64,000 nt of DNA from Anaerolineae bacterium (GTDB lineage: Bacteria > Chloroflexota > Anaerolineae > Aggregatilineales > Phototrophicaceae). A program made the translations under genes and the position numbers. Below the pieces are notes generated by a model, which had not been told where the DNA came from, did not search any database, and saw only the letters and a program-made list of their open reading frames with translations. Position 1 is the stretch's first letter. Each line of letters opens with the position of its first letter. Positions 18,424 through 27,395 of this stretch are shown here, one piece after another. The stretch is taken from positions 32,477-96,476 of the forward strand of contig JAJDWK010000087.1 in NCBI GenBank assembly GCA_022825675.1, given 5' to 3'.

Positions 18424-19770
18424 ATGATACAAGCTTTGCGCAACGCTTGGCGCTTGCCTGATGTGCGGAACAAGCTGCTTTTTACGCTATTCATTTTGAT
18501 TGTCTACCAATTCGCCGCGCATGTGCCGGTGGTTGGCGTCGATCGCACTGTATTAAGGCAGGTATTTGAAAGCGGCAGCAGCGCCGGCAATCTCATACAG
18601 GTGATGAATCTGCTCTCGGGCGGCGCTGTCGCCAATTTCAGCGTGATTGCAAACGGCGTCTACCCCTATATCACCGCTTCGATTATCTTCCAATTGCTGG
18701 TGCCGATTGTGCCCGCGCTTGAGCGCATCCAGCGCGAGCCGGGCGGACAAGAGAAAATCCAGCGCTATACCTATTATGTCGCCATCCCGATGGCGGTATT
18801 GCAGGCGCTGGGACAAATCAGCATCTTCAACCTGGCGACTGGCACTGGTGCCGAGATTATCCCCGGCTTCGGTTTTGGCTTGGGCAACAACCTGCTCTTG
18901 ACGGTATCGGTCTTGACCACGATGACAGCCGGCACGATGTTCGCCATTTGGCTGGGCGAGCTCATCACCGAGCAGGGCATCGGCAATGGCATCTCCATCA
19001 TCATCTTCGCTGGCATCGTCGCCCAGGCGCCACAAAACTTAATCCGCCTTTTGACGCAGCAGCCAGACCGCAGCGTCTACAACTTGGCGCTTTTCATCGT
19101 CATCACAGTGCTGAGCGTGCTGGCGGTGGTCATAATTCAAGAGGGTGTGCGGCGCGTGCCCGTGCAATATGGGCGGCGCGTGCGCGGCAATCGGCAATTC
19201 TCGCAGCAAGACAGCTTCATCCCCCTGCGCGTGAACCCCGTGGGCATGATCCCGCTGATTTTCGCCCAATCCATCATCACCTTCCCGGCGATTATCGCCA
19301 GCCTTTTCCCGCCGGGCGCTGTCGGCAACACCATTCAAACCACCTTCGGCAACCAGCAGGGCTTGCTCTATTGGGGCACCTTCTTCCTGATGACGGTCGG
19401 TTTCACCTTCTTTTATGCCGAAGTTATGGTGGGCAACCAAAACCTGGCGGAGACTTTGCAGCGCAACGGCGGCTTCATCCCCGGCATCAGACCCGGCAAA
19501 CGCACCGAAGACTACATCAAATCCACGACGCGGCGCATCACTTTTGTGGGCGCATTCTTCCTGGGCGTGATTGCAATCATCCCCGGTATGGTCGATCTGG
19601 TGAATCGTATCATCTTCCCGCTGGAAGCATCCACTTCCGGCGCAGTGATGAACGCGGGTTTGGTCATCTCTGGTTCCGGTCTCATCATCGTTGTCGGCGT
19701 CGTCATCGACACTATGCGACAGTTGGAAGCCCAGCTTGTCATGCGCAACTATGAAGGCTTTATGCGCTAA
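18424..19770 (+). CDS. secY: Sec translocon channel subunit SecY
   Basis: 448 aa with ten predicted membrane segments. Core of the SecYEG channel for export and membrane insertion. The N-terminal RNAWRLPDVRNKLLFTLFIL, the plug region GGAVANFSV, the segment NGISIIIFAGIVA and the cytosolic loop RRVPVQYGRR with GIRPGKRTEDYI are clear. AAGGGG lies eleven bases before the ATG. Last gene of the spc operon, followed by a terminator at 19801. Confidence 0.97.
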   Translation: MIQALRNAWRLPDVRNKLLFTLFILIVYQFAAHVPVVGVDRTVLRQVFESGSSAGNLIQVMNLLSGGAVANFSVIANGVYPYITASIIFQLLVPIVPALERIQREPGGQEKIQRYTYYVAIPMAVLQALGQISIFNLATGTGAEIIPGFGFGLGNNLLLTVSVLTTMTAGTMFAIWLGELITEQGIGNGISIIIFAGIVAQAPQNLIRLLTQQPDRSVYNLALFIVITVLSVLAVVIIQEGVRRVPVQYGRRVRGNRQFSQQDSFIPLRVNPVGMIPLIFAQSIITFPAIIASLFPPGAVGNTIQTTFGNQQGLLYWGTFFLMTVGFTFFYAEVMVGNQNLAETLQRNGGFIPGIRPGKRTEDYIKSTTRRITFVGAFFLGVIAIIPGMVDLVNRIIFPLEASTSGAVMNAGLVISGSGLIIVVGVVIDTMRQLEAQLVMRNYEGFMR

Positions 19771-19800
19771 ACATGGCTCCGCCTCGCGCCGAGCATCAAG

Positions 19801-19830
19801 AGCCGGGCGCCGCTTGCGCTCGGCTTTGTT
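19801..19830 (+). terminator. Intrinsic terminator after secY
   Basis: A 10-bp stem with one G-U pair (19801-19810 with 19816-19825), loop CGCTT, then TTGTTCTGTT. It separates secY from the adenylate kinase gene, which normally shares its transcript. Confidence 0.75.
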
Positions 19831-19894
19831 CTGTTGATGGGAAGAAGCTGCCCCGCCGTTTTCCGTGATACCGGGCATTTTGGGAGCGTTGCTG

Positions 19895-20602
19895 ATGGGT
19901 CTGTATGTAATTTTGATGGGCGTCCAGGGCGCGGGCAAGGGCTTGCAAGCCAAGCTGATTGAGCAGGAATTTGGCATCCCCCAGGTGTCTACTGGCGACC
20001 TGTTCCGGGCGATGCAATCGCGCAGCGATGCGCTGGCGGGCAAAGTCCAGGCGCTGATGGCAGCGGGGATATTGATAGACGATGATACCACCAATGCAAT
20101 TGTCGCCGACAGGCTGGCGCAGCCCGATGCCCAGGGCGGCGTGATCCTTGATGGCTACCCGCGCAACCAGGCGCAGGCGGCTTTCCTCGAAGCGCATTTG
20201 GCGGGAAAAGGCACCCGCGTCAACGCCGTGCTGCTGCTCCAGCTTGATCTTTTCACCGCTTTCAAACGCGCCTTTGGCCGCGTTACCGGCGCGGATGGCA
20301 GCAGCTACAACTATTATTTTAACGCCGAGGGCGTGGATTTCAGCTGGGTGCAAGCGGCGGAATCACGCTATCCGCCACGGCTGGAAGCGCGGCTGCAAAG
20401 CGGCGCCGCGCTCAAGCGCCGCCCGGACGATGCCAGCGCCGATGCCATCATCAAGCGCATTGATACTTTTGTGGAAACGACACAGCCTTTGATAGAGTTC
20501 TTCGCGGCGAAAGGCGTGCTGCGCCGGGTTAATGCCGACCAAAGCATAGACGCTGTTGCCGCCGAAATCAGCGCTATCCTGGCGGCGCTGCCGGCTGAAT
20601 AA
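19895..20602 (+). CDS. adk: Adenylate kinase-like nucleoside monophosphate kinase
   Basis: 235 aa from ATG 19895, preceded by GGGAG; an upstream in-frame ATG (19865) lacks support. It should interconvert AMP/ATP and ADP. The P-loop reads GVQGAGKGLQ (usual GAGKGTQ). STGDLFR, DGYPRNQAQA and RRPDDASADAIIKR match AMP-binding and core motifs. The LID is unusual: after GRVTGADGSSYNYYFNAEG there is no cysteine and no clear R-R-x-C-x-x-C-G pattern. Position between secY and map supports the Adk role; another nucleotide substrate is possible. Confidence 0.82.
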   Translation: MGLYVILMGVQGAGKGLQAKLIEQEFGIPQVSTGDLFRAMQSRSDALAGKVQALMAAGILIDDDTTNAIVADRLAQPDAQGGVILDGYPRNQAQAAFLEAHLAGKGTRVNAVLLLQLDLFTAFKRAFGRVTGADGSSYNYYFNAEGVDFSWVQAAESRYPPRLEARLQSGAALKRRPDDASADAIIKRIDTFVETTQPLIEFFAAKGVLRRVNADQSIDAVAAEISAILAALPAE

Positions 20603-20620
20603 AACCGGGGCACTCATTTG

Positions 20621-21406
20621 ATGGCGCCCGTGCTCAAAACACCAGAGGAAATCAATAGCATGCGCGAAGCCGGGCGCATTGTCGCGCGCGCGCACGAAGC
20701 GATGCGGCAGGCAATCGAGCCAGGCGTCAGCACCAAGCAGCTCGATACCATCGCGAGTACCGTCCTGCGTGATCATGGCGCGGAGCCCTGCTTCCTCGGT
20801 TATGCGCCGGGCGAACATCCGCCATTCCCCGCCACCATCACCGCGTCCATCAATCAGGAATTGGTGCATGGCATCCCATCGCCGGCGCGCCGCTTGCGAG
20901 AAGGCGACATCATCGGCATTGATGTTGCTTGCTTCTATCAGGGTTATGTTGGCGATGCCGCTTTTACCCACCCTGTAGGCGAGATTTCGCGCTCGGCGCA
21001 GCGGCTGCTGTCGGCGACGAAAACGGCGCTGGACGCGGCGATTGCTCAATCGGTGCTCGGCAAGCGCATCAGCGATGTGGCAAAAGCCACCGCCAAGACC
21101 GCTGGACGCCTGGGCTATAGCGTCGCCCGTGAATACACTGGGCATGGCGTTGGCGCTGCTATGCACGAAGAGCCGCAGGTGCCCAACTGGTGGCACAGCC
21201 GAAACAGCCGCTTCAAATGGCAAGATTACGACCTGCAAGTGGGCATGACCTACGCCATAGAGCCGATGCTGATTGCCGGGCGCAGCGACCTGGTGGAGCT
21301 GGATGACGGCTGGACGGTCGTCACAAAAGATGGCTCGCTGACGGCGCATTTTGAACACACCGTCGCCATCACCGAAGACGGTCCGCTAATTTTGACGCTG
21401 CTGTAG
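20621..21406 (+). CDS. map: Methionine aminopeptidase type I
   Basis: 261 aa. Removes the initiator methionine. Metal ligands are visible in the order D (IGIDVACFYQGYVGDAA, two Asp), H (YTGHGVG), E (AIEPML) and E (FEHTVAITEDG), as in M24A peptidases. A Trp-rich segment, VPNWWHSRNSRFKWQDYD, lies between the third and fourth ligand regions and is longer than usual. ATG 20621 used; the TTG one codon earlier is unlikely. Confidence 0.95.
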   Translation: MAPVLKTPEEINSMREAGRIVARAHEAMRQAIEPGVSTKQLDTIASTVLRDHGAEPCFLGYAPGEHPPFPATITASINQELVHGIPSPARRLREGDIIGIDVACFYQGYVGDAAFTHPVGEISRSAQRLLSATKTALDAAIAQSVLGKRISDVAKATAKTAGRLGYSVAREYTGHGVGAAMHEEPQVPNWWHSRNSRFKWQDYDLQVGMTYAIEPMLIAGRSDLVELDDGWTVVTKDGSLTAHFEHTVAITEDGPLILTLL

Positions 21407-21412
21407 CGCGCT

Positions 21413-22858
21413 ATGCGGCGCATCCTGCAAATGCTCAGCCTGGCTGCCTGGCTGCTCGCGGTTTCCGCCTCCGCGCAGGGCGAGATTCCGCGCTTCGCCG
21501 CTGATGAATGCCCCGAGTTTATTCAGCGGCTGGCGGCTGAAAATGACGCTGCCATAACTTGCGGCTACCTGCTGGTCGCGGAAGAGCGCGCAGATGCGCG
21601 CAACAGCCGCCATATTCAGCTTTTTGTCGCGCGCATCGCCGCGGGAAGCCGAAGGCACTCCGCGCCGCTGCTATTCCTTGAAGGCGGTCCGGGCGATGCC
21701 GCCTCTGACCGTATCGGGGAATTGCTGGGATCGTTTTTGCATCAGGAGCTTGACATCATCATCATGGACCAGCGCGGCAGCGGGCTGTCGCGCCCGGCGC
21801 TCAACTGCCACGAGCGCGACCAGCGGCGCAGCGCTGATACTCTGCGCTGGGTTCGCGCCTGTTTCCATCGATTGTCGGGCGCAGGCATAGCGCTGCATGC
21901 TTATACCAGCGCCAGCAGCGCCGCTGATATTCAGGATTTGCTCCGCGCCCTGGCGATACCCGAAGTTGATGTCTACGGCTTCTCCTATGGCTCGCGCTTG
22001 GCGCTGACTTTCCTGCGCGAATATCCCGGCAGCGTGCGCTCACTGATCTTGGATGCCACGGTGCCGCCCCATGTCAATATCATGGAGGGGCGCGCCGGGG
22101 CTGCTTTTGCGGCGCTGGAGCAGCTTTTCCACGAGTGCGCGGGCGCGCCGGCATGTCAGCGCGCTTTTAATACTTTGCGCGCTGATTTTTACGAGACGGT
22201 CAAGCGGCTTAATGCTGCGCCCGCCCGCGTTGCACTCGACGATGGCGGCAGTGTGGTCGAAATCACCGGCGACAGCTTCGTCTATGCCTTGCATGCCAGC
22301 CTGCTGGATTATCAGCGGCTGCCCTTCATCCCGGCGCAAATCGCCAATGCCGCCAAGGGCGATTACTCCGACATGCTTGCTGCGGCAAATCGGTTGGATC
22401 GGCGCGACAGCCATAGCGAGGGCTTGTATTTCAGCGTGCTTTGCGCCGAAGAGCTGCCCTTTAACAGTGAGCGGCGGGCGCATCAAGACGCTGCCGCCAT
22501 CCCGCCGCCAGTGCAGGCAGCGCTGAGCAAGCTGGCGCTGAGGCCTTTTGCCGAGTGCCGCGCCTGGGAAGTCCCGCGCGCGCCGGAGTTTGAAAATCAG
22601 CCAGTGCGCAGCGATGTGCCCGCGCTTTTGCTGTCGGGAAGCTATGATGCGCTGGCGCCGTCCGCCTGGGCGGCGGAGGCGCAGCGCTGGCTGGATAATG
22701 CCTGGCATGTGGTCTTCCCGCATACGGGGCACGGCTCGCTATTCGCGGGCGCTTGTGCCGAGCGCATCGCCCGCGCCTTCCTCAGCGCGCCGCGACAAGC
22801 GCCACCGCTCGCCTGCTTACAAGAACAGGCTCCGCCTGATTTCCATATCCCCGCATAA
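21413..22858 (+). CDS. Secreted S33-family aminopeptidase-like alpha/beta hydrolase
   Basis: 481 aa with a signal peptide (about 1-22, ending SASAQG). LEGGPGD (about 89-95) forms the oxyanion region. The nucleophile lies in GFSYGS (Ser about 191), the acid in SGSYDALAP and the His in HTGHGS near the C-terminus. This is the layout of tripeptidyl/prolyl aminopeptidases. Ten or so cysteines suggest disulfides outside the cell. It starts six bases after map, yet has no ribosome binding site, and occupies the spot where infA is normally found. Confidence 0.85.
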   Translation: MRRILQMLSLAAWLLAVSASAQGEIPRFAADECPEFIQRLAAENDAAITCGYLLVAEERADARNSRHIQLFVARIAAGSRRHSAPLLFLEGGPGDAASDRIGELLGSFLHQELDIIIMDQRGSGLSRPALNCHERDQRRSADTLRWVRACFHRLSGAGIALHAYTSASSAADIQDLLRALAIPEVDVYGFSYGSRLALTFLREYPGSVRSLILDATVPPHVNIMEGRAGAAFAALEQLFHECAGAPACQRAFNTLRADFYETVKRLNAAPARVALDDGGSVVEITGDSFVYALHASLLDYQRLPFIPAQIANAAKGDYSDMLAAANRLDRRDSHSEGLYFSVLCAEELPFNSERRAHQDAAAIPPPVQAALSKLALRPFAECRAWEVPRAPEFENQPVRSDVPALLLSGSYDALAPSAWAAEAQRWLDNAWHVVFPHTGHGSLFAGACAERIARAFLSAPRQAPPLACLQEQAPPDFHIPA

Positions 22859-22948
22859 TTTCCGCTGCCGCTATGCGCACTATCAGAAGCTACTGTGGCA
22901 CCGCTCCCCCGAAAAATAATTGTTCGCGGTATCGGGAAAATAAGTCCC

Positions 22949-22976
22949 TTTACAAGCCAGATTCCTATGATAGAAT
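22949..22976 (+). promoter_or_regulatory. Promoter of the rpmJ-rpsM-rpsK-rpoA block
   Basis: TTTACA (22949-22954) and TAGAAT (22971-22976) are 16 bp apart, with TG one base before the -10 (extended -10). The leader to rpmJ would be about 135 nt. This gives the alpha-operon genes their own start, separate from map and the peptidase. Confidence 0.65.
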
Positions 22977-23119
22977 GCGGTCTTGTTGCTGCCGGTGCCA
23001 AGGTGAATCGGCGCAAGGATGACAAGTATCGAGCATTTGACGAGACGCTGCTGCGGAGCGTTTGTTCTGCTGGCAGGTATCGCCTTTAGCAGTGTTGAAA
23101 AGCAGCCGAGGATTGTACG

Positions 23120-23233
23120 ATGAAAGTATCAGCCAGCGTCCGCCGCCGTTGCCCCAAGTGCCGCGTCATCAAGCGGAACGGGCGCGTGATGATTATTTGC
23201 GAAAACCCAAAACACAAACAGAGGCAGGGCTAA
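23120..23233 (+). CDS. rpmJ: 50S ribosomal protein L36
   Basis: 37 aa. One zinc ion is held by the C-C-C-H pattern seen in [11 protein letters not shown] and [12 protein letters not shown]. The start [14 protein letters not shown] is canonical. GAGG lies nine bases before the ATG. infA, usually just upstream, is not there. Confidence 0.96.
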   Translation: MKVSASVRRRCPKCRVIKRNGRVMIICENPKHKQRQG

Positions 23234-23264
23234 AGCCCGCCATGACTAGCCGAGGAGCAATGCT

Positions 23265-23651
23265 ATGGCGCGTATAGAAGGCGTGGACCTGCCGCGTGAC
23301 AAGCGGGTTGTTATTGGGCTTACCTACATCTATGGTATCGGCCGTTCCACCAGCCAAAAACTGCTGGATTCCGCGGGAATTGAGTACAGCACCCGCATTC
23401 GCGACCTCAGCGAAAGCGAAGTGCAGCGCCTGCGCGAATTGATCGGCGGCTTGACGACCGAGGGCGACCTGCGGCGCGAGACCCAGCTGAACATCAAACG
23501 GCTGATGGAGATTAACTCCTATCGCGGCTTGCGCCATCGGCGGCGTTTGCCCGTGCGCGGGCAGCGTACGCGCACCAACGGGCGGACGCGGCGCGGCAAA
23601 AAACAGACTGTCGCCGGGCGCGGGCGCCGGCGCGGCGCTACCAAGAAATAA
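23265..23651 (+). CDS. rpsM: 30S ribosomal protein S13
   Basis: 128 aa. Head protein forming intersubunit bridges B1a and B1b. [32 protein letters not shown] and the basic tail [19 protein letters not shown] are typical. GAGGAG precedes the ATG by seven bases. Confidence 0.97.
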   Translation: MARIEGVDLPRDKRVVIGLTYIYGIGRSTSQKLLDSAGIEYSTRIRDLSESEVQRLRELIGGLTTEGDLRRETQLNIKRLMEINSYRGLRHRRRLPVRGQRTRTNGRTRRGKKQTVAGRGRRRGATKK

Positions 23652-23745
23652 GCGCCCGCTCCCGGCGGGAGCCAGCGGCGCAGCCACCCATCTAATGGCA
23701 AGCGCCTGATTTTCCGGAACAAAATAGTGTAAACGGAGCAGCTTA

Positions 23746-24144
23746 ATGGCGAGAGCGAGACGCAGCGGTCGTGGGACTGCCAGGCGAGTATTCAAGAATA
23801 TACCCTATGGTCAGGCGCATATTTACGCCACCTTCAACAATACTATCATCTCGATGACAGACCAGTCGGGCAATGTCATCACCTGGGCTAGCGCCGGCAC
23901 CTCGGGCTTTACCGGCAGCCGCAAGAACACGCCGTATGCGGCGCGCATGGCGGCTGAGACCGCCGCCACCAATGCCCAGCAGCATGGCATGAAAGAAGTT
24001 GACATCTTCGTCAAAGGTCCTGGTCCCGGGCGGGAAGCGGCAATCCGCTCGATACAGCAGAGTGGCTTAAAAGTACGCTCGATAGCCGATGTAACGCCGG
24101 TGCCGCATAACGGTGTGCGCCCGCCCAAGCGCCGGCGCGTTTAG
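23746..24144 (+). CDS. rpsK: 30S ribosomal protein S11
   Basis: 132 aa. Platform protein beside the mRNA exit. [37 protein letters not shown] and the C-terminal [17 protein letters not shown] are conserved, including the Asn-Gly site that forms isoaspartate in other species. CGGAG is upstream. rpsD does not follow; rpoA begins 21 bp later. Confidence 0.97.
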   Translation: MARARRSGRGTARRVFKNIPYGQAHIYATFNNTIISMTDQSGNVITWASAGTSGFTGSRKNTPYAARMAAETAATNAQQHGMKEVDIFVKGPGPGREAAIRSIQQSGLKVRSIADVTPVPHNGVRPPKRRRV

Positions 24145-24165
24145 TCGAAAGGAAGTCCCAAGCCC

Positions 24166-25200
24166 ATGGTAATGCCACCCACAATTGCCCCAGCTAGTAA
24201 CAGCAGCGCCTCTGTTGACCTGTTCACAGAGAATTTGAGCCTGCCCGGGCGCATCGAGCCTTTGAATGTCACGCGGAATTACGGGCGTTTTGCAGTCAGC
24301 CCGCTAGAAAGCGGCTATGGCTTGACATGGGGCAACACCTTGCGCCGCGTGTTGCTGTCGTCCCTGCCCGGCGCGGCGGTTACCAGCGTGCGTATTGACG
24401 GCGTGGATCACGAATTCTCTGAAATCCCGCATGTGCGCGAAGATATCACGCAGCTGATATTGCAAATCAAAGAATTGCGTTTGGTGCTTCACGGCGTCAA
24501 CAGCGCCAAGATGAAGCTCAATGGCGTGGTTGGTCAGGTAACCGCGGCGGATATCGTCCCGGATGCGGAAGTCGAGATCGAGAACCTGGACCTCTATCTA
24601 TTCACTGTGGATGACGAAGACGCCAATATCGAGATGACTTTCACTGTGGAAGCGGGCAAAGGCTACAGCCCGGCGGAAGAGCGGAGTTCCCTTACCGCTT
24701 TTGAATTGCCCGTTGACGCCATCTTCAGCCCGATAAAGCGGGTCGACTTCAATGTCGAGCCGGCGCGGGTGGGGCAACGGACAAATTATGACCGGCTGAT
24801 ATTGGAAATCTGGACTGACGGCACAATCCGCCCGCAGGTGGCGCTGGCGCAAGCTGGCAAAATCGTGATACATCAAGCTATGGTCTTCGCCGATGTTGAT
24901 GAAGAGTATGTGGATAACATCGTGCCGCTGCCGCAAGAGCCAGAAGACTCGAATACCCGCGCGCTCTTCCATGATAAACCGATTGAAGAGCTGGATTTGA
25001 CTGTGCGCGTTTTCAACTCTCTCAAGCGCACTGGCATGACCTCGGTCGGCGACATCGTGGATGCGTGGATACGCGGTCGCGACACAATGCTGAATATCCG
25101 CAACTTCGGCGAAAAATCGCTTGATGAGCTTGAAGAAAAGCTCAAGGAAAAGGACTACTGGCGCTTTATCGAAAGCGCGATAGCCGATAAGGAAGACTAG
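24166..25200 (+). CDS. rpoA: RNA polymerase alpha subunit
   Basis: 344 aa. The N-terminal assembly domain (about 25-250) contains [36 protein letters not shown] and ERPARVGQ-like [16 protein letters not shown]. The C-terminal domain (about 270-335) has [19 protein letters not shown] and [16 protein letters not shown], the surface that meets UP elements and activators. The N-terminal tail is some 15 residues longer than usual and Ser/Ala-rich. AAGGAAG precedes ATG 24166. Confidence 0.97.
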   Translation: MVMPPTIAPASNSSASVDLFTENLSLPGRIEPLNVTRNYGRFAVSPLESGYGLTWGNTLRRVLLSSLPGAAVTSVRIDGVDHEFSEIPHVREDITQLILQIKELRLVLHGVNSAKMKLNGVVGQVTAADIVPDAEVEIENLDLYLFTVDDEDANIEMTFTVEAGKGYSPAEERSSLTAFELPVDAIFSPIKRVDFNVEPARVGQRTNYDRLILEIWTDGTIRPQVALAQAGKIVIHQAMVFADVDEEYVDNIVPLPQEPEDSNTRALFHDKPIEELDLTVRVFNSLKRTGMTSVGDIVDAWIRGRDTMLNIRNFGEKSLDELEEKLKEKDYWRFIESAIADKED

Positions 25201-25214
25201 CGAGGCGCAAACAC

Positions 25215-25622
25215 ATGCGACATCGGAAGCATGGCAAAAAACTTAACCGGAGCAGCAGCCACCGCAAAGCGCTGCGCATGAACCTTGCGACAGAATTGCT
25301 GCGCCGCGGGCGTATCCGCACGACATTTCACAAGGCAAAATTTGTGCAGAGCCATGCCGAGCGCATGATTACCCTTGCCAAGCGCGGGCTGGCAAAAGCG
25401 GAAAGCAAAGGCGACAACTTAATCGCGGTGCATGCCCGCCGTCAAGTCGCCCGCCGCTTGAACAATGACCGCGTACTTGTCGGCAAGGTCTTTGACGAGC
25501 TTGCGCCCCGCTATAAAGACCGCCCCGGCGGCTATACCCGCATTCTCAAGCTGGGACCGCGCAAGGGCGACAATGCCGAAATGGCGCTGATTGAATTGGT
25601 CGATTTTGCGCCAGCGGACTGA
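25215..25622 (+). CDS. rplQ: 50S ribosomal protein L17
   Basis: 135 aa. Lies near the tunnel exit. [20 protein letters not shown] at the N-terminus and [20 protein letters not shown] near the end are diagnostic; the closing ELVDF is normal. GCGAGG precedes the start, 14 bp after rpoA. Confidence 0.97.
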   Translation: MRHRKHGKKLNRSSSHRKALRMNLATELLRRGRIRTTFHKAKFVQSHAERMITLAKRGLAKAESKGDNLIAVHARRQVARRLNNDRVLVGKVFDELAPRYKDRPGGYTRILKLGPRKGDNAEMALIELVDFAPAD

Positions 25623-25636
25623 GGCATCAGCGGCTG

Positions 25637-26416
25637 ATGGCTCGCTTTGCCGCCGTCCTGGCTTATGATGGAAGCGCCTATCGCGGCTTCCAGCGGCAAA
25701 AGCCGCCGACGCCTACAATCCAGGCGGCGGTGGAACGGGCAATCGCCCGTGTCAGTGGGGAAGCGGCGACCATCGTCGCTGCCGGGAGAACGGACGCCGG
25801 AGTGCACGCTGCGGGCCAAGTCATCGCTTTTGACTTGAACTGGCGGCATAAGGAAGCGGATTTGTTACGGGCGCTGAATGCCAATTTGCCAGCCGATATC
25901 GCGCTGCAAAGTTTGTGCGAACGGGCGGGGTTCCATCCCCGGTATGATGCGCTTTGGCGGCAATATGTCTATCGCATCGCGCTGCCAGCCCAGCGCAACC
26001 CAATGCTGGGGCGGCAAATCTGGCAGCTGCCGGGTGCCAAGTTGGACATGCAAGGCATGAAGGCGGTCGCGGCGCTATGCCTGGGAGAGCAGGATTTTGC
26101 CGCTTTTGGCAGCCCGCCGCATCCAGAAAGCAGCAACACGCGGCGCACAGTATTTGTATCGCGCTGGCAGCGGGAAGAAGGAAGGTTCGGTCCCATAGTC
26201 AGCTATCGCATCCGCGGCACCGCTTTTTTGTATCACATGGTGCGGCGGCTGGTGGGCGCAATGGTGGAAGTGGGACGGGGCGCAATGAGCCGCGAGGACT
26301 TTGAGCAGATTGTACACAGCCGTGATATCAAGCAAGCGAAAGCGCTGGCACCGCCCATTGGGCTGGTATTGGAAGCGGTAGGCTACCCGCCAGCGCGCGC
26401 AAACGGCATCAACTAG
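25637..26416 (+). CDS. truA: tRNA pseudouridine synthase A
   Basis: 259 aa. Makes pseudouridine at positions 38-40 of tRNA. The catalytic Asp is in AAGRTDAGVHAAGQ (about residue 55). YDGSAYRGFQRQ, YRIRGTAFLYHMVRRLVGAM and VGRGAMSREDFE agree with the family. It follows rplQ by 14 bp, as in many bacteria where truA separates rplQ from rplM. Confidence 0.95.
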   Translation: MARFAAVLAYDGSAYRGFQRQKPPTPTIQAAVERAIARVSGEAATIVAAGRTDAGVHAAGQVIAFDLNWRHKEADLLRALNANLPADIALQSLCERAGFHPRYDALWRQYVYRIALPAQRNPMLGRQIWQLPGAKLDMQGMKAVAALCLGEQDFAAFGSPPHPESSNTRRTVFVSRWQREEGRFGPIVSYRIRGTAFLYHMVRRLVGAMVEVGRGAMSREDFEQIVHSRDIKQAKALAPPIGLVLEAVGYPPARANGIN

Positions 26417-26458
26417 AAAAACGGCGACAGTCGCCATGGCATCGCTGGAGGGAACCCG

Positions 26459-26899
26459 ATGAAACACTCTATTCAAAAGACATACGCCACCACGCCGGCC
26501 GCTATCGAACGGCGCTGGTGGGTTGTGGATGCGCATGGCATGACTTTGGGGCGGCTGGCTTCCAAAGTCGCGCCGATATTACGCGGCACGCACAAACCCT
26601 ATTTCACACCGCACCTTGATACCGGCGACCATGTGATTATTGTCAACGCCGACAAAATCCGCGTCACCGGCAAGCGGCTGGACCAGAAACTGTATTACCG
26701 TCACAGCGGCTATCCTGGCGGGCTCAAGAGTATGACCTTGCGCGAAATGATGGACCGTCATCCAACCCGCGCCTTGAAGCTCGCCATCAAAGGCATGCTG
26801 CCCAAAGGTCCGCTGGGGCGGCAAATGATGAGAAAATTGCGGCTCTATAAAGGCGCGGAACACCCGCATCAGGCGCAGCAGCCGCAAGTGATGCTGTAA
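26459..26899 (+). CDS. rplM: 50S ribosomal protein L13
   Basis: 146 aa. Early 50S assembly protein. [38 protein letters not shown] and HSGYPGGLK with [19 protein letters not shown] are typical. A strong GGAGGG lies five bases before the ATG. Forms the usual pair with rpsI. Confidence 0.97.
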   Translation: MKHSIQKTYATTPAAIERRWWVVDAHGMTLGRLASKVAPILRGTHKPYFTPHLDTGDHVIIVNADKIRVTGKRLDQKLYYRHSGYPGGLKSMTLREMMDRHPTRALKLAIKGMLPKGPLGRQMMRKLRLYKGAEHPHQAQQPQVML

Positions 26900-26962
26900 C
26901 CAACCGACTTTTTATGAATAGCGCGCTCGTGCCGCTGCGAGCCCGCACTGAGGAGAAACTGA

Positions 26963-27358
26963 ATGTCAGCACAATATTATGAGGGAATCGGCCGCCGCAA
27001 ATCGGCATCCGCCCGCGTGAGGCTCTTCCCCGGCGGCACCGGGCGCTTCATCATCAACGGCAAAGACGGGCAGGACTATCTGCCGCGGCTCGGGGATATG
27101 CAGCATTGCCTGGCACCCTTGACGCACATCGGGCAGGAACGCAGCTATGATGTTTCGGTGCATGTCAAAGGCGGCGGCATCACCGGGCAGCGGGACGCCA
27201 TCGTGCTTGGCGTTGCCCGCGCGCTGGAAAAAATTGATCCCGACCTGCGCTCTACCTTAAAAGGCGAAGGCTTCCTCTCGCGTGATGCCCGCGTCAAAGA
27301 ACGGAAGAAGCCAGGGCTAAAGCGCGCGCGCAAGGCGCCCACCTACACCAAGCGCTAG
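26963..27358 (+). CDS. rpsI: 30S ribosomal protein S9
   Basis: 131 aa. Its C-terminal tail reaches the P-site tRNA. YYEGIGRRKSASARVRLFPG, HVKGGGITGQRDAIVLGVAR and the basic end RARKAPTYTKR (normally ending SKR) are clear. GAGGAG lies seven bases upstream; 63 bp separate it from rplM. Confidence 0.97.
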   Translation: MSAQYYEGIGRRKSASARVRLFPGGTGRFIINGKDGQDYLPRLGDMQHCLAPLTHIGQERSYDVSVHVKGGGITGQRDAIVLGVARALEKIDPDLRSTLKGEGFLSRDARVKERKKPGLKRARKAPTYTKR

Positions 27359-27395
27359 CGCATCTAAAGGCACAGCCTGAGGGCTGCCGCCACGC

